A stretch of DNA of 64,000 nucleotides from Dyella amyloliquefaciens (lineage in GTDB: Bacteria > Pseudomonadota > Gammaproteobacteria > Xanthomonadales > Rhodanobacteraceae), in assembly GCF_004296575.1 (NCBI RefSeq), contig NZ_SAYT01000005.1, positions 372,001 to 436,000 of the forward strand, in the 5' to 3' direction. Of this stretch, positions 1 to 8,478 are shown one piece after another. Numbering within the stretch: position 1 is the first letter of the stretch; each line of letters opens with the position of its first letter. The notes below the pieces were generated by a model, which had not been told where the DNA came from, did not search any database, and saw only the letters and a list, made by a program, of their open reading frames with translations. The translations under genes were made by a program, and so were the position numbers.

Positions 1-2
1 CG

Positions 3-404
3 TCCACCATTGCCCTGCTGACCCCCATCGCCAACCGCATGCAGGCATCAGGCAAAGGCACGATTGCGGTCATTTCTTCGGTGGCGGGTGACCGCGGTCG
101 GGCGAGCAACTACCTGTACGGCTCGGCCAAGGCTGCCGTCACTACGTTTCTCAGCGGGCTTCGCCAGCGGCTGTATGCCCATGGCGTGCATGTGCTCACC
201 ATCAAGCCGGGCTTTGTCGATACTCCCATGACGCGGAACTTCAAGAAGGGCGCGCTATGGGCCAAGCCGGATGCGGTCGCCACAGGCATAGTCCGGGCCA
301 TTGATCGCAAGCGCGCCATCGCCTATCTCCCGGGCTTTTGGGCACTGATCATGCTGATCATCCGCTGCGTTCCCGAAGCAATCTTCAAGCGCGTCAAGCT
401 CTGA
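3..404 (+). CDS. SDR-family oxidoreductase, 5' end outside the window (DprE2-like)
   Basis: This is the C-terminal part of a short-chain dehydrogenase. The frame is open from the window edge, so the start lies upstream. The catalytic Tyr-x-x-x-Lys (YGSAK) is present, followed by the KPGFVDTPMT segment typical of classical SDRs after the active site. The hydrophobic C-terminal tail (LPGFWALIMLIIRCVPEAIF) resembles DprE2-type 2-ulose reductases, which act with an FAD enzyme in making decaprenyl-phosphate-arabinose-like sugars. The stop is 9 bases before the next gene, so the two are probably co-transcribed. SDR membership is clear; the DprE2-like substrate is inference from the tail and the neighbouring FAD oxidoreductase and GtrA protein. 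Confidence 0.8.
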   Translation, partial: STIALLTPIANRMQASGKGTIAVISSVAGDRGRASNYLYGSAKAAVTTFLSGLRQRLYAHGVHVLTIKPGFVDTPMTRNFKKGALWAKPDAVATGIVRAIDRKRAIAYLPGFWALIMLIIRCVPEAIFKRVKL

Positions 405-413
405 GATTCATCC

Positions 414-1358
414 ATGGCAAGCAAGCACGACAAAATCGTCATTACCGGCGCAGCAGGACTGGTCGGGCAGAATCTTTTGGTGGAGCTGGAGCGCCAGGGC
501 TACACGCAACTCGTCGCCATCGACAAGCACGAGTACAACCTTGGGATACTCCACGATCTTCACCCATCGGTTCAGGTCATCCATGCGGACCTCGCGGAAA
601 CAGGCACCTGGGCCGATGCTTTCGCGGGCGCCCAATGTATCGTGCAACTGCACGCACAAATCACCGGCAAAACGCCTGACCTGTTCGAGCGAAACAACAT
701 CCAGGCAACCCAACACGTCCTGGACGCCATACGCACGCACCACGTGCCCTACCTTGTCCACATCAGCTCTTCGGTCGTCATCTCGGTGGCCGATGACGAT
801 TACACGAACACGAAGAAGGCACAGGAAAAGCTCGTTGTCGAAAGCGGTATCGCGCACAGCGTGCTCCGTCCCACGCTGATGTTCGGATGGTTCGACCCCA
901 AGCACCTGGGGTGGTTATCCCGCTTCATGGCGAAGACGCCGGTGTTTCCAATTCCCGGCGACGGGCGCTACATGCGCCAGCCGCTGTATGAACGCGATTT
1001 CTGCCGTTGCATCGCACACTGCATCGAGAACCGGCCCAATGGTGATGTCTACGATGTCGTCGGCGACACGCGCATCGATTACGTCGACATCATCAAGACC
1101 ATCAAGGCAGCCAAGGACCTGCGCACACCGATCGTGCACATTCCCTACGGCCTGTTCCGTTTCCTTCTCAAGGTCTACGCGCTCTTCAGCGGAAAGCCGC
1201 CGTTCACGGCGGACCAGCTCAAGGCGCTCACGGCCGGCGACGATTTTCGCGGGGTGGATACCGAGCGCGTGTTCGGCGTCCGCCAGACACCGTTTGCCGA
1301 CGCCGTAAAGGAAAGTTACTGCGACCCCCAGTACAGCGGCATCATCCTCAAGCGCTGA
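414..1358 (+). CDS. NAD-dependent epimerase/dehydratase (extended SDR)
   Basis: 314 residues. A Rossmann NAD site (TGAAGLVGQN) sits at residues 11-20 and a YxxxK active site (YTNTK) near residue 128, preceded by a serine-rich strand (HISSS) typical of extended SDRs. The family acts on nucleotide sugars or related substrates. The substrate cannot be read from sequence. It lies between the SDR and an FAD oxidoreductase in a tight plus-strand run, which points to envelope glycan or lipid-linked sugar synthesis. Confidence 0.8.
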   Translation: MASKHDKIVITGAAGLVGQNLLVELERQGYTQLVAIDKHEYNLGILHDLHPSVQVIHADLAETGTWADAFAGAQCIVQLHAQITGKTPDLFERNNIQATQHVLDAIRTHHVPYLVHISSSVVISVADDDYTNTKKAQEKLVVESGIAHSVLRPTLMFGWFDPKHLGWLSRFMAKTPVFPIPGDGRYMRQPLYERDFCRCIAHCIENRPNGDVYDVVGDTRIDYVDIIKTIKAAKDLRTPIVHIPYGLFRFLLKVYALFSGKPPFTADQLKALTAGDDFRGVDTERVFGVRQTPFADAVKESYCDPQYSGIILKR

Positions 1359-1406
1359 CCACCGTCGAATCCACGAAGTGTCTCAAGGCACAGCGAAACC
1401 AACTCC

Positions 1407-2699
1407 ATGAAGAAAATGCATTACGCGATCGTCGGTGCCGGCCCCATGGGACTCATGTGCGCCATGGAACTTCTCGAGAAGGGCCACGAAGTCGATATAT
1501 ACGAGCGCGACGACCGTATTGGCGGCATGTCCGCGAGCTTCAATTTCGATGGCCTGGAGATCGAGCGGTACTACCATTTCATCTGCAAGACCGATTACCC
1601 ATTGTTCGACCTGCTCAAGCGCCTGGGGCTGTCCGATACACTGCGCTGGACAGACACCAAGATGGGCTTCTACTACAACGGCAAGCTTTACAAGTGGGGC
1701 ACCCCCCTTGCCTTGTTGAAGTTTGATGGCCTCGATGTCATCAGCAAGTTCCGCTACGGCCTGCATGCCATGTATACGAAGGGCATCAAGGATTGGCGCC
1801 CGTTCGACAAGATGCGGGCGACGACGTGGATCCGCAAATGGATCGGCGAGAAAGCGTACAACGTGCTGTGGAAGAGCCTGTTCGAACTGAAGCTTTTCGA
1901 ACATACCGAACAGATCTCGGCGGCCTGGATCGGCACCCGCATCAAGCGAGTGGCGTTGTCACGCCGCAACCTGATGCAGGAGACCATGGGCTACCTCGAA
2001 GGCGGCTCAACAACCCTCCTCAAGGCAATGGAGCGCTTCATCCTTGAGCGCGGCGGCCGCATTCATTTGCGCGAAGGCATCGATAAGGTCGACGTCAGCG
2101 ATGGACGCGTTACCGGCATCGTGGTGGCAGGCGAACACAAGCCATGCGACGCCGTCATCTCCACCGCCCCCATCCAGTACGTTCCGCGCCTCGTCCCTGA
2201 CCTGCCGCCGGATTTCGCCGCAAGGATCGACGCGATCAAGAATATTCCCGTCGCATGCGTCATCCTGAAACTGAAGCAGCCTCTCAGCGAAAACTTCTGG
2301 ATGAATATCAATGATCCTGATATCGCCATCCCGGGGGTCATCGAATACTCGAACCTCAACGAGATGTCGCCATCGATCCTGTACGCGCCCTTCTACATGC
2401 CGAAGACGCACCCCAAATGGGCATCGAGCAATGATGCACTCATCGATGAGGTCATCGGCTACCTATCGCGCCTGAATCCTGCATTCAAGACGGATTGGGT
2501 CATTTCGCGTCACTGCCACCGCTACGATTTCGCGCAGACCATCTGCCCGCCCGGCTTTTACGACATGCTGCCTTCGATGAAAACGCCCATCGATGGCCTG
2601 TATATGGCCGACACCGGGTACTACTACCCCGAGGATCGTTCCATCAACGAAAGCGTCCACGTCGCCAGGGAATTAGCCGCATTGGCGATGCGCGCCTGA
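1407..2699 (+). CDS. FAD/NAD(P)-dependent oxidoreductase of the amine-oxidase/protoporphyrinogen-oxidase fold
   Basis: 430 residues. The N-terminal dinucleotide-binding motif GAGPMG is followed by a glutamate-ending strand (DIYERDDRIGGMSASF), the FAD signature of this fold. A C-terminal segment (GLYMADTGYYYPEDRSINES) fits the second FAD-contact region. The family includes phytoene-desaturase-like enzymes, UDP-galactopyranose mutase relatives and sugar-lipid oxidases. Genes of this type beside SDRs and GtrA proteins are usually in envelope glycan clusters. The ATG at 1407 is used; a second in-frame ATG follows at 1416. The precise substrate is unknown. Confidence 0.75.
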   Translation: MKKMHYAIVGAGPMGLMCAMELLEKGHEVDIYERDDRIGGMSASFNFDGLEIERYYHFICKTDYPLFDLLKRLGLSDTLRWTDTKMGFYYNGKLYKWGTPLALLKFDGLDVISKFRYGLHAMYTKGIKDWRPFDKMRATTWIRKWIGEKAYNVLWKSLFELKLFEHTEQISAAWIGTRIKRVALSRRNLMQETMGYLEGGSTTLLKAMERFILERGGRIHLREGIDKVDVSDGRVTGIVVAGEHKPCDAVISTAPIQYVPRLVPDLPPDFAARIDAIKNIPVACVILKLKQPLSENFWMNINDPDIAIPGVIEYSNLNEMSPSILYAPFYMPKTHPKWASSNDALIDEVIGYLSRLNPAFKTDWVISRHCHRYDFAQTICPPGFYDMLPSMKTPIDGLYMADTGYYYPEDRSINESVHVARELAALAMRA

Positions 2700-2794
2700 C
2701 GCAGGACAACCCATAAGCCCCGCAATGGGTCCCGGGGAGATCCGCGCCAGGAACAACGACATACCCACGATCCGCTCAGATACTTAAGCCTTTC

Positions 2795-3208
2795 ATGTCC
2801 AAACGATTCATCAAATTTCTAGCGGTGAGCGCTGTAGCGGCGGCCGCCAATATCGGGTCACGCATGCTTTTCGGCTTGTGGATGGGCTATGTGCCTTCCA
2901 TCGTGCTCGCTTTCGGCGTCGGACTGTTTTCCGGCTTCATGCTCAACCGAGCCCTTGTCTTCACCGAAGCCGAAAGCCCGGTGCACCACCAGATCTTTTG
3001 GTTCATCGCTGTCAACCTGGCCGCTGTCGTCCAAACCATCCTTGCCAGCCTGCTGTTGGCTCGCGTCGTTTTTCCTCAAATGCATTTTACGTGGCACCCG
3101 GAAACGGTTGCCCACTCGGTCGGCGTTGGCATTCCCGCCATCACCAGCTACCTGGGCCACAAGCACTTCACGTTCCGCAATCGCACTGCGACGATCGACG
3201 GCCGGTAG
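2795..3208 (+). CDS. GtrA-family membrane protein
   Basis: 137 residues with four predicted transmembrane segments, at about residues 5-30, 35-58, 68-92 and 100-122. Conserved GtrA-type features are NRALVFTE after helix 2 and the C-terminal GHKHFTFRN. GtrA proteins are thought to translocate undecaprenyl-linked sugars, or support the glycosyltransferases that use them, in O-antigen and teichoic-acid glycosylation. The gene is 95 bases downstream of the FAD oxidoreductase and in front of a large membrane protein, consistent with a lipid-linked sugar module. Family assignment is from motif and topology. Confidence 0.82.
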   Translation: MSKRFIKFLAVSAVAAAANIGSRMLFGLWMGYVPSIVLAFGVGLFSGFMLNRALVFTEAESPVHHQIFWFIAVNLAAVVQTILASLLLARVVFPQMHFTWHPETVAHSVGVGIPAITSYLGHKHFTFRNRTATIDGR

Positions 3209-3275
3209 CGCGCCAGCCTGATTCCTTTGACAGACATTGCCTGCCAGTCGACCTTTCTTGCAAGGAAGCATACCG

Positions 3276-5681
3276 ATGCCCTCATCACGTACCAATGTGC
3301 CGAGCACCGTCGCCGCCATTACGACGGGCGTGCTGTTGTTTTTCCTGCAGATGCAATTTGGCACGATACTGAACGGGTCAAGCCTCGACTCGTCCTGGCA
3401 GGAAGTCCTCAACTGGGGAATAACGCACCATGCCCAGTGGGGAAAAGACCTGGTTTTTACTTATGGTCCGCTCGGATTTCTGGGACCCGACGCGCCATTT
3501 GACCCCGCACTCTACCCAACATGGCTGTCGCTTCAGATTGTTATCGCACTCTTCCTCTCTGGTGTGGTGACGGCTGCTCTGCGCGCGCTCCCCTTCCCGG
3601 GGGCACTGGCCTATCTGGTCGGAACGTTTGTCTTCGGCGTCATCTGGTCTAACGCGTCGGTGTGGATTGTTTTCTACCCACTGTCGATGTTGATTCTGAC
3701 CAAAACTGCGGAGAACCCGCAGCGAGGCAACCCTGATGTCCTGATGGTCACGCTCCTCTCAGCATTTGGATCGTTGCTCATCTTGGTCAAGTTCAGCGCA
3801 TTCCCCCTTTGGCTGCTTTGGCTACCGATGGGGACGCTCGTCTTCCTGACCTATCGAGCTCGCAGTCTCGGAGTCCTATTCCTGGCCGTCGGCCTTCTCG
3901 CTCCCATCGCGGCGTGGATAGGCTGCGGGCAAAACCCGCTCAACATACCTTCCTATATCCGACTGACCTGGGAGGTTGCCGTTTACTACGGTCAGTCCAT
4001 GCAGGGTCCACCCGCGCGCGTGACGGAGGACATCTTCGCCCTTGGTTCGCTTCTCTTCGTTCTTGTGCTCACGGGAATTGGCACCTGGGTAGGACGCCGC
4101 TCCATCGGCAAAGTCGCCTTCGGCGTCACCGTCGCGGCGACCCTGGTTCTCGCGTATCGGGCGGGCACGCTGAGAGCCGATGGCGGTCATCTACTGATCT
4201 TCTGGTCAATCAGTACATGGATGTGCGCGCTAGCCATCGGGCACTGGTTGCAAACATCCGCAAGGACGCGGGCCGCGTCGTTCGTCGGGGGCCTACTGAT
4301 TCTGGTGCCACTTGGCTTCATGTTCGCCGCCCACACCTACCCCGCCCACAGCGGCCAGCAATTACTGCGCGGAACCGCGACTATCGGCCGCCTGAAGTCC
4401 AGCATCAATCAGACACTTCATTTCAGCGAGGCCTATGGACAACGGCTTGAGGCCTGGCGCACGCGAAGAGCGTCCCTCTCGCTTCCGGGTATCGCTGCTC
4501 GCGTCGGAAATTCGCCGACAGATCTCATCATGAACGATCAGGGTTATCTCCTGGCGAATGGACTCAACTATCGCCCTCGGCCTGTCTTTCAAGGCTATTC
4601 AGCCTATTCGGATGAACTGTCGCGCGTGAACGAGGAATTCTTTCTCTCGGACAGGGCACCTGACTGGGTCATCGCCAATTTGGGGGCCATCGACGGACGC
4701 TACCCGAACACCGACGACGCTAAAGCGCTGGTGCGCATTCTTCAGCTTTATCGTCCTGTTTTCCACGAGAAGCAGTTCTTGCTGTTCGAGCGCGACAAGA
4801 ACGCTCCACAGCCGCCAATTGCGCCTGTTCCTGTTGCCACCCTACAAGCCTCCTTCAACAAGAGCGTCGATCTATCCGCTTATGCTGACTCACCGCTCCT
4901 CGCCAGATTCGAGGTAGAACTGACGATGTGGGGAAAGCTCAATGCGTTACTCACGCGTGAGCCGCCAATGTACGTCGAGGCTGAATTCAGGGACGGAACT
5001 ATCCAGAAATTTCGCATTTCCCGGGCCGTCGCTCGATCCGGCTTCATGCTCAGTCCTGGCCTTGTCGATCAACAAGCATATCTCGCCTGGTTGTTCGGCA
5101 GCGCGAAGCGCGAACTGGTTCGCCTTACCCTTATCCAGGGGCACGTTTTTGGCGGTGATGCATTTGCTCTCAAGTCGCCGCTCGAGCTATCGCGACTCAC
5201 GCTCCCACGCACGGCACCAGAACAGGAGTGGTTGCTGTCAGCCTACTTTCCCGGCTTCAATGTGAAGCCGTCGGAGCTGTCACAAGAGCCGCGCCGATGG
5301 GAGGTCAACGGCCAGAATGTTCTGAATTTCCAAGCGCCTGCGACGATCACATTCGACCTGCCGCAGGGACACTATGCTGTTTCCGCGCAGTTTGGCCTAA
5401 ACGAAGGAGCAACGACGGACCCAACTTGTCTGTCCGCCCATCCTGATGGCATCGGTCTCTCAGCCTATGCTGATGGACAAGATCCTCAGCAAGGCAGCAT
5501 GTATCTCAACCCCTATGCGCTTCCTCATTCTGCTTTGGAGGCAACCTACAGCCACCAAGTCTCCGTCCAGCGCGGCCAGCGCCTGAGAATCTCAATCAAT
5601 CAGGGCCCCCCCGGAAGCAACGGCGCATGTGATTGGGCGTGGATTCGCGATGTTCATATCACGCCGATCCCTTCGCACTGA
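3276..5681 (+). CDS. Large multi-pass membrane protein of unknown function
   Basis: 801 residues from the chosen ATG, which has AAGGAAG seven bases upstream. An in-frame ATG at 3237 lacks a ribosome site. Roughly the first 370 residues contain about ten hydrophobic helices; the remaining half is soluble and probably periplasmic. The overall plan (polytopic N-terminus, large soluble C-terminus) recalls GT-C-type glycosyltransferases or polysaccharide-modifying membrane proteins, but I do not recognise a catalytic motif. It follows gtrA and ends 262 bases before the convergent methyltransferase gene. Codon use looks less GC-biased than in the housekeeping genes here, as is common in O-antigen loci. 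Confidence 0.6.
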   Translation: MPSSRTNVPSTVAAITTGVLLFFLQMQFGTILNGSSLDSSWQEVLNWGITHHAQWGKDLVFTYGPLGFLGPDAPFDPALYPTWLSLQIVIALFLSGVVTAALRALPFPGALAYLVGTFVFGVIWSNASVWIVFYPLSMLILTKTAENPQRGNPDVLMVTLLSAFGSLLILVKFSAFPLWLLWLPMGTLVFLTYRARSLGVLFLAVGLLAPIAAWIGCGQNPLNIPSYIRLTWEVAVYYGQSMQGPPARVTEDIFALGSLLFVLVLTGIGTWVGRRSIGKVAFGVTVAATLVLAYRAGTLRADGGHLLIFWSISTWMCALAIGHWLQTSARTRAASFVGGLLILVPLGFMFAAHTYPAHSGQQLLRGTATIGRLKSSINQTLHFSEAYGQRLEAWRTRRASLSLPGIAARVGNSPTDLIMNDQGYLLANGLNYRPRPVFQGYSAYSDELSRVNEEFFLSDRAPDWVIANLGAIDGRYPNTDDAKALVRILQLYRPVFHEKQFLLFERDKNAPQPPIAPVPVATLQASFNKSVDLSAYADSPLLARFEVELTMWGKLNALLTREPPMYVEAEFRDGTIQKFRISRAVARSGFMLSPGLVDQQAYLAWLFGSAKRELVRLTLIQGHVFGGDAFALKSPLELSRLTLPRTAPEQEWLLSAYFPGFNVKPSELSQEPRRWEVNGQNVLNFQAPATITFDLPQGHYAVSAQFGLNEGATTDPTCLSAHPDGIGLSAYADGQDPQQGSMYLNPYALPHSALEATYSHQVSVQRGQRLRISINQGPPGSNGACDWAWIRDVHITPIPSH

Positions 5682-5942
5682 GCTTGCCCTTAAGCCAAGG
5701 CGGGCGCGACAGAATCAAATGCCACCCGGCTTCGCGCGGGATTCAAACCTGACCCATCCGGCCGAGCTGCCCATAAGCCCGGGCGGGGGAAAGCCTGTTG
5801 CCAAGAGGCATCCCAAGTGAAACAAGGGCCCGTCCAACGGGCGACCGCCAAATACTCACGCCCTGATCCAGCGCCCATCGCCCGATGCGACTTTCACTAG
5901 TCGGCGACTCGGGGGACGGTGTAGATGATCAGGCGATCCGGA

Positions 5943-6596
5943 TCATGGCTTCACACCCACCACGAGAGCCTGCTTGCCCAGAAGGCGCCACGCCAGTGGC
6001 ACGGCCAGGTACAGACGCACCAACCAGGGAGCTTGCGGAAGCACGCTCTTCGTTGTGTAAGGCAGGAATTGAGCGACAGCGCGCTTGATAGTGAACTGTT
6101 CAAGCACAAGTGCCTCGCACAAGCTTCGATCAGTCAGGGGCGTGTGATGATCGAAGAAGTCCCAGTACTCGCCTGGCACAAACCGAATGTTCGGCTGAAG
6201 GACAATGATATGTCCGCCAGGCTTGAGGATCCGGTGGGCCTCCTTGAACGTTTCCAGGATGAGCTGCTTGTTCGGCAGGTGTTCCAGGAAGTTGCTCATG
6301 AAGACGACGTCCACCGATGCAGCACTCAGCGTGCTTATGGCTGTGCAACTCTCATTAATCACTTCGACATCGGCATTGGCGAAACGGCTGACGTCTGGAT
6401 TGAGGTCCACGGCGATCTTGCGGGCACACTGGATGTTATTGATGAACTCGCAATAGCCAGCCCCCACATCAACAACGGTGTCCGTGGGCCGAACGTATCT
6501 GGATAGGAAGTTCTTGCAGATTACCCGCCAGATTGCGTTTTTCTGAGCCAGATTCTGCTCAGGAAAACGCTGGCTATAGAGTGTTTGCAAATCCAT
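5943..6596 (-). CDS. Class I SAM-dependent methyltransferase
   Basis: 217 residues from the ATG at 6596, which has GGGAG upstream on the minus strand; a longer frame to 6677 has no good start. Motif I (VVDVGAGYCEF) binds SAM, an acidic residue follows in AVDLNPD, and SNFLEHLPNK plus ILKPGGHIIVLQPN are motifs of the Methyltransf_11/23 type. Last gene of the minus-strand polysaccharide operon, so it probably methylates a sugar or its precursor. The acceptor is unknown. Confidence 0.8.
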   Translation of the reverse strand: MDLQTLYSQRFPEQNLAQKNAIWRVICKNFLSRYVRPTDTVVDVGAGYCEFINNIQCARKIAVDLNPDVSRFANADVEVINESCTAISTLSAASVDVVFMSNFLEHLPNKQLILETFKEAHRILKPGGHIIVLQPNIRFVPGEYWDFFDHHTPLTDRSLCEALVLEQFTIKRAVAQFLPYTTKSVLPQAPWLVRLYLAVPLAWRLLGKQALVVGVKP

Positions 6597-6719
6597 CTTG
6601 ACTCCCGAAGACCATTTTTTGCGTGGGGCAAATATATAGCGTTCCGGAGCACCCGCACAGAGAGCGTCTACACACACTCCGTTGCGCTGGCACGCCCGGC
6701 CATTCCCGGCGATTGGGCT

Positions 6720-7280
6720 CTACTCAACCACGCTGATTGTCTTGCGCGTATCGCACGCCAGCGTTTCCGTGCCCGTGAAACCCAGTACCACCACCCGATA
6801 ACGTCCTGGCGCGACCGCCTTCAGGTCAACCGTGGTGGCATATCCGGACGTCTCAAACACTTTCAAGCCTTTTGCCCGCGCGATATCAGGACGCCGGCTG
6901 CCGGTGGTCCCGTCCGCTACAAAAGTCTTGGGTCCCTCAAGTACCAGCTCGATTTTACCGGGCACAGCCGTAGACCTGGCGTCGACCATCCAGCCTGCCA
7001 ATACAACCGTTCTCTCCCTGGACAATCCACCCGCGAAGTTGCCGTGACCGTCGACGGCATCGAGGTTGCAATCATCAGTCGTGCGTGTTGCTTCAGTGAC
7101 GGGGCTTTTAGGCACTTCTACAAAGCGCTCAGGCGCAACCGTGGCGGCTACGTCGCCCTGCACGGCCGGACGGGAAGAACTGGAAGATGCCAACGGCTCT
7201 GAATCACCACAGGCGCTCAAAGTCAAAGCCAGCAAGATTTGGCCGGTTCGCAGGGCCACCTCCCTGAACGTGGATCGCAT
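6720..7280 (-). CDS. Putative lipoprotein of unknown function
   Basis: 186 residues from the ATG at 7280. The N-terminus is a lipoprotein signal (basic start, LLALTLSAC lipobox, cysteine at residue 24). The longer in-frame extension to 7472 would run into the upstream acyltransferase gene and is unlikely. After a serine-rich linker, the C-terminal ~110 residues (AGWMVD, GSRRPDIARAKG, SGYATTV, APGRYRVVVLGF) look like a beta-sandwich with a conserved Cys near each end, possibly disulfide-bonded. I do not recognise the family. It lies within the O-antigen operon between an acyltransferase and a methyltransferase. Confidence 0.55.
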   Translation of the reverse strand: MRSTFREVALRTGQILLALTLSACGDSEPLASSSSSRPAVQGDVAATVAPERFVEVPKSPVTEATRTTDDCNLDAVDGHGNFAGGLSRERTVVLAGWMVDARSTAVPGKIELVLEGPKTFVADGTTGSRRPDIARAKGLKVFETSGYATTVDLKAVAPGRYRVVVLGFTGTETLACDTRKTISVVE

Positions 7281-7344
7281 AGGGATCCGTCGAAGGGGGT
7301 GAGGGGGTAATTCGGTCATCAAGGGGCGAATATGAACCATCAGA

Positions 7345-8478
7345 TCATCGACTCTCGCCGGTTTTGTGCACTCCCCACGCGGAGACACGAAACAAGTTTG
7401 AACATCGCCGCCCCAGCTCAATGGCAGGCCTCTCGACCAGATAGTGAATCGAGAACGCGAGCGCGAGAACACTAATCAGAGCCAGCAATGCGGCGTTGCC
7501 GTAGCCGATACGGTGATGGAGCACGGCGATTATCAGCAATCCAATGGGTCCGTGGATCAAGTAGAGCGAATAGCTCACGTCCGACATCTTTCTCGCTAGC
7601 CATGTCGTTCCCCATCCATTACCGAAGTTGAGCGCCCAGGCAAAGATGCCAAGCGCCAATATCAGGCAAAGCACACGCGACTCGCCAGGGTTGAGGAACG
7701 AAGTGTGGATCTCCCACATCCCATAGACCGCGACCAGGTAGCACATCCAGCCGAACGCCATGGCCACCCTTCCACTCATCCCGCCCGCCCAATAGAAGTA
7801 GATCACTTGCCCGATGAGCAGGTACGGCAGATAGGTCAGGTTGGCCGCAAGCAGAAACCAGTTATCGTCAAGCTCGCGCGACGTCGCAACACAGAGTGTG
7901 ACAAGCATCAATTCGGCCAGCATCGCTTGAATAGGCGCGCGCCGGATCAGTGGTGTAACCAGGAGGATCAACGCATAAAACAAGAGCTCGATCTGGAGCG
8001 TCCACGCAACCCCTAGCGCCACATGCTGGGGAGCCAGGATGTAGTTCGTGAGCGTTACCAGCTTGGCAACGTTCCGCCAGTCTCGAAATGCATCAAAGTC
8101 CGTCGCATCTACCGGCAGGCCCACCCGCCAAAGTACGAAGACCACAGCCAGTACAAACCAGTACGCCGGATAGATGCGGAAGAAACGCCGAATGGCGAAA
8201 CGTCCCTGACTTTCGGAGCGCGCCACATGGGAGATGATGAACCCCGAAATCAGAAAGAACACCATCACGCCGAGCTGCCCAAACTGGCCCACGATGGCCA
8301 TGGGAGTCACGATCACCGCATCAACCCAACGCTTCAACCAATAGGTGTGGTGAATCCAATCCAGGTACTGGCCAACGAAGTGTGAGTAAACCACCAGCAG
8401 CGCGGCCGGACCACGGAGCAGATTGATGAAACCAAACTCGACCCGGGGAACCTCCTTGTAATTCCGGGCAATCGTCAC
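7345..8478 (-). CDS. Acyltransferase 3 family membrane protein (O-acetyltransferase)
   Basis: 377 residues from a GTG at 8478. That GTG overlaps the upstream stop as GTGA and has GAGGGAG seven bases before it, so it is preferred over the longer frame. About ten transmembrane helices are visible. The motifs are those of acyltransferase-3 proteins such as OafA: LLRGPAALLVVYSH, FFLISGFIISHV and RRFFRIYPAYWF. Such enzymes transfer acetyl groups to O-antigen sugars at the inner membrane. Translational coupling to the glycosyltransferase supports O-antigen decoration. Confidence 0.85.
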   Translation of the reverse strand: MTIARNYKEVPRVEFGFINLLRGPAALLVVYSHFVGQYLDWIHHTYWLKRWVDAVIVTPMAIVGQFGQLGVMVFFLISGFIISHVARSESQGRFAIRRFFRIYPAYWFVLAVVFVLWRVGLPVDATDFDAFRDWRNVAKLVTLTNYILAPQHVALGVAWTLQIELLFYALILLVTPLIRRAPIQAMLAELMLVTLCVATSRELDDNWFLLAANLTYLPYLLIGQVIYFYWAGGMSGRVAMAFGWMCYLVAVYGMWEIHTSFLNPGESRVLCLILALGIFAWALNFGNGWGTTWLARKMSDVSYSLYLIHGPIGLLIIAVLHHRIGYGNAALLALISVLALAFSIHYLVERPAIELGRRCSNLFRVSAWGVHKTGESR

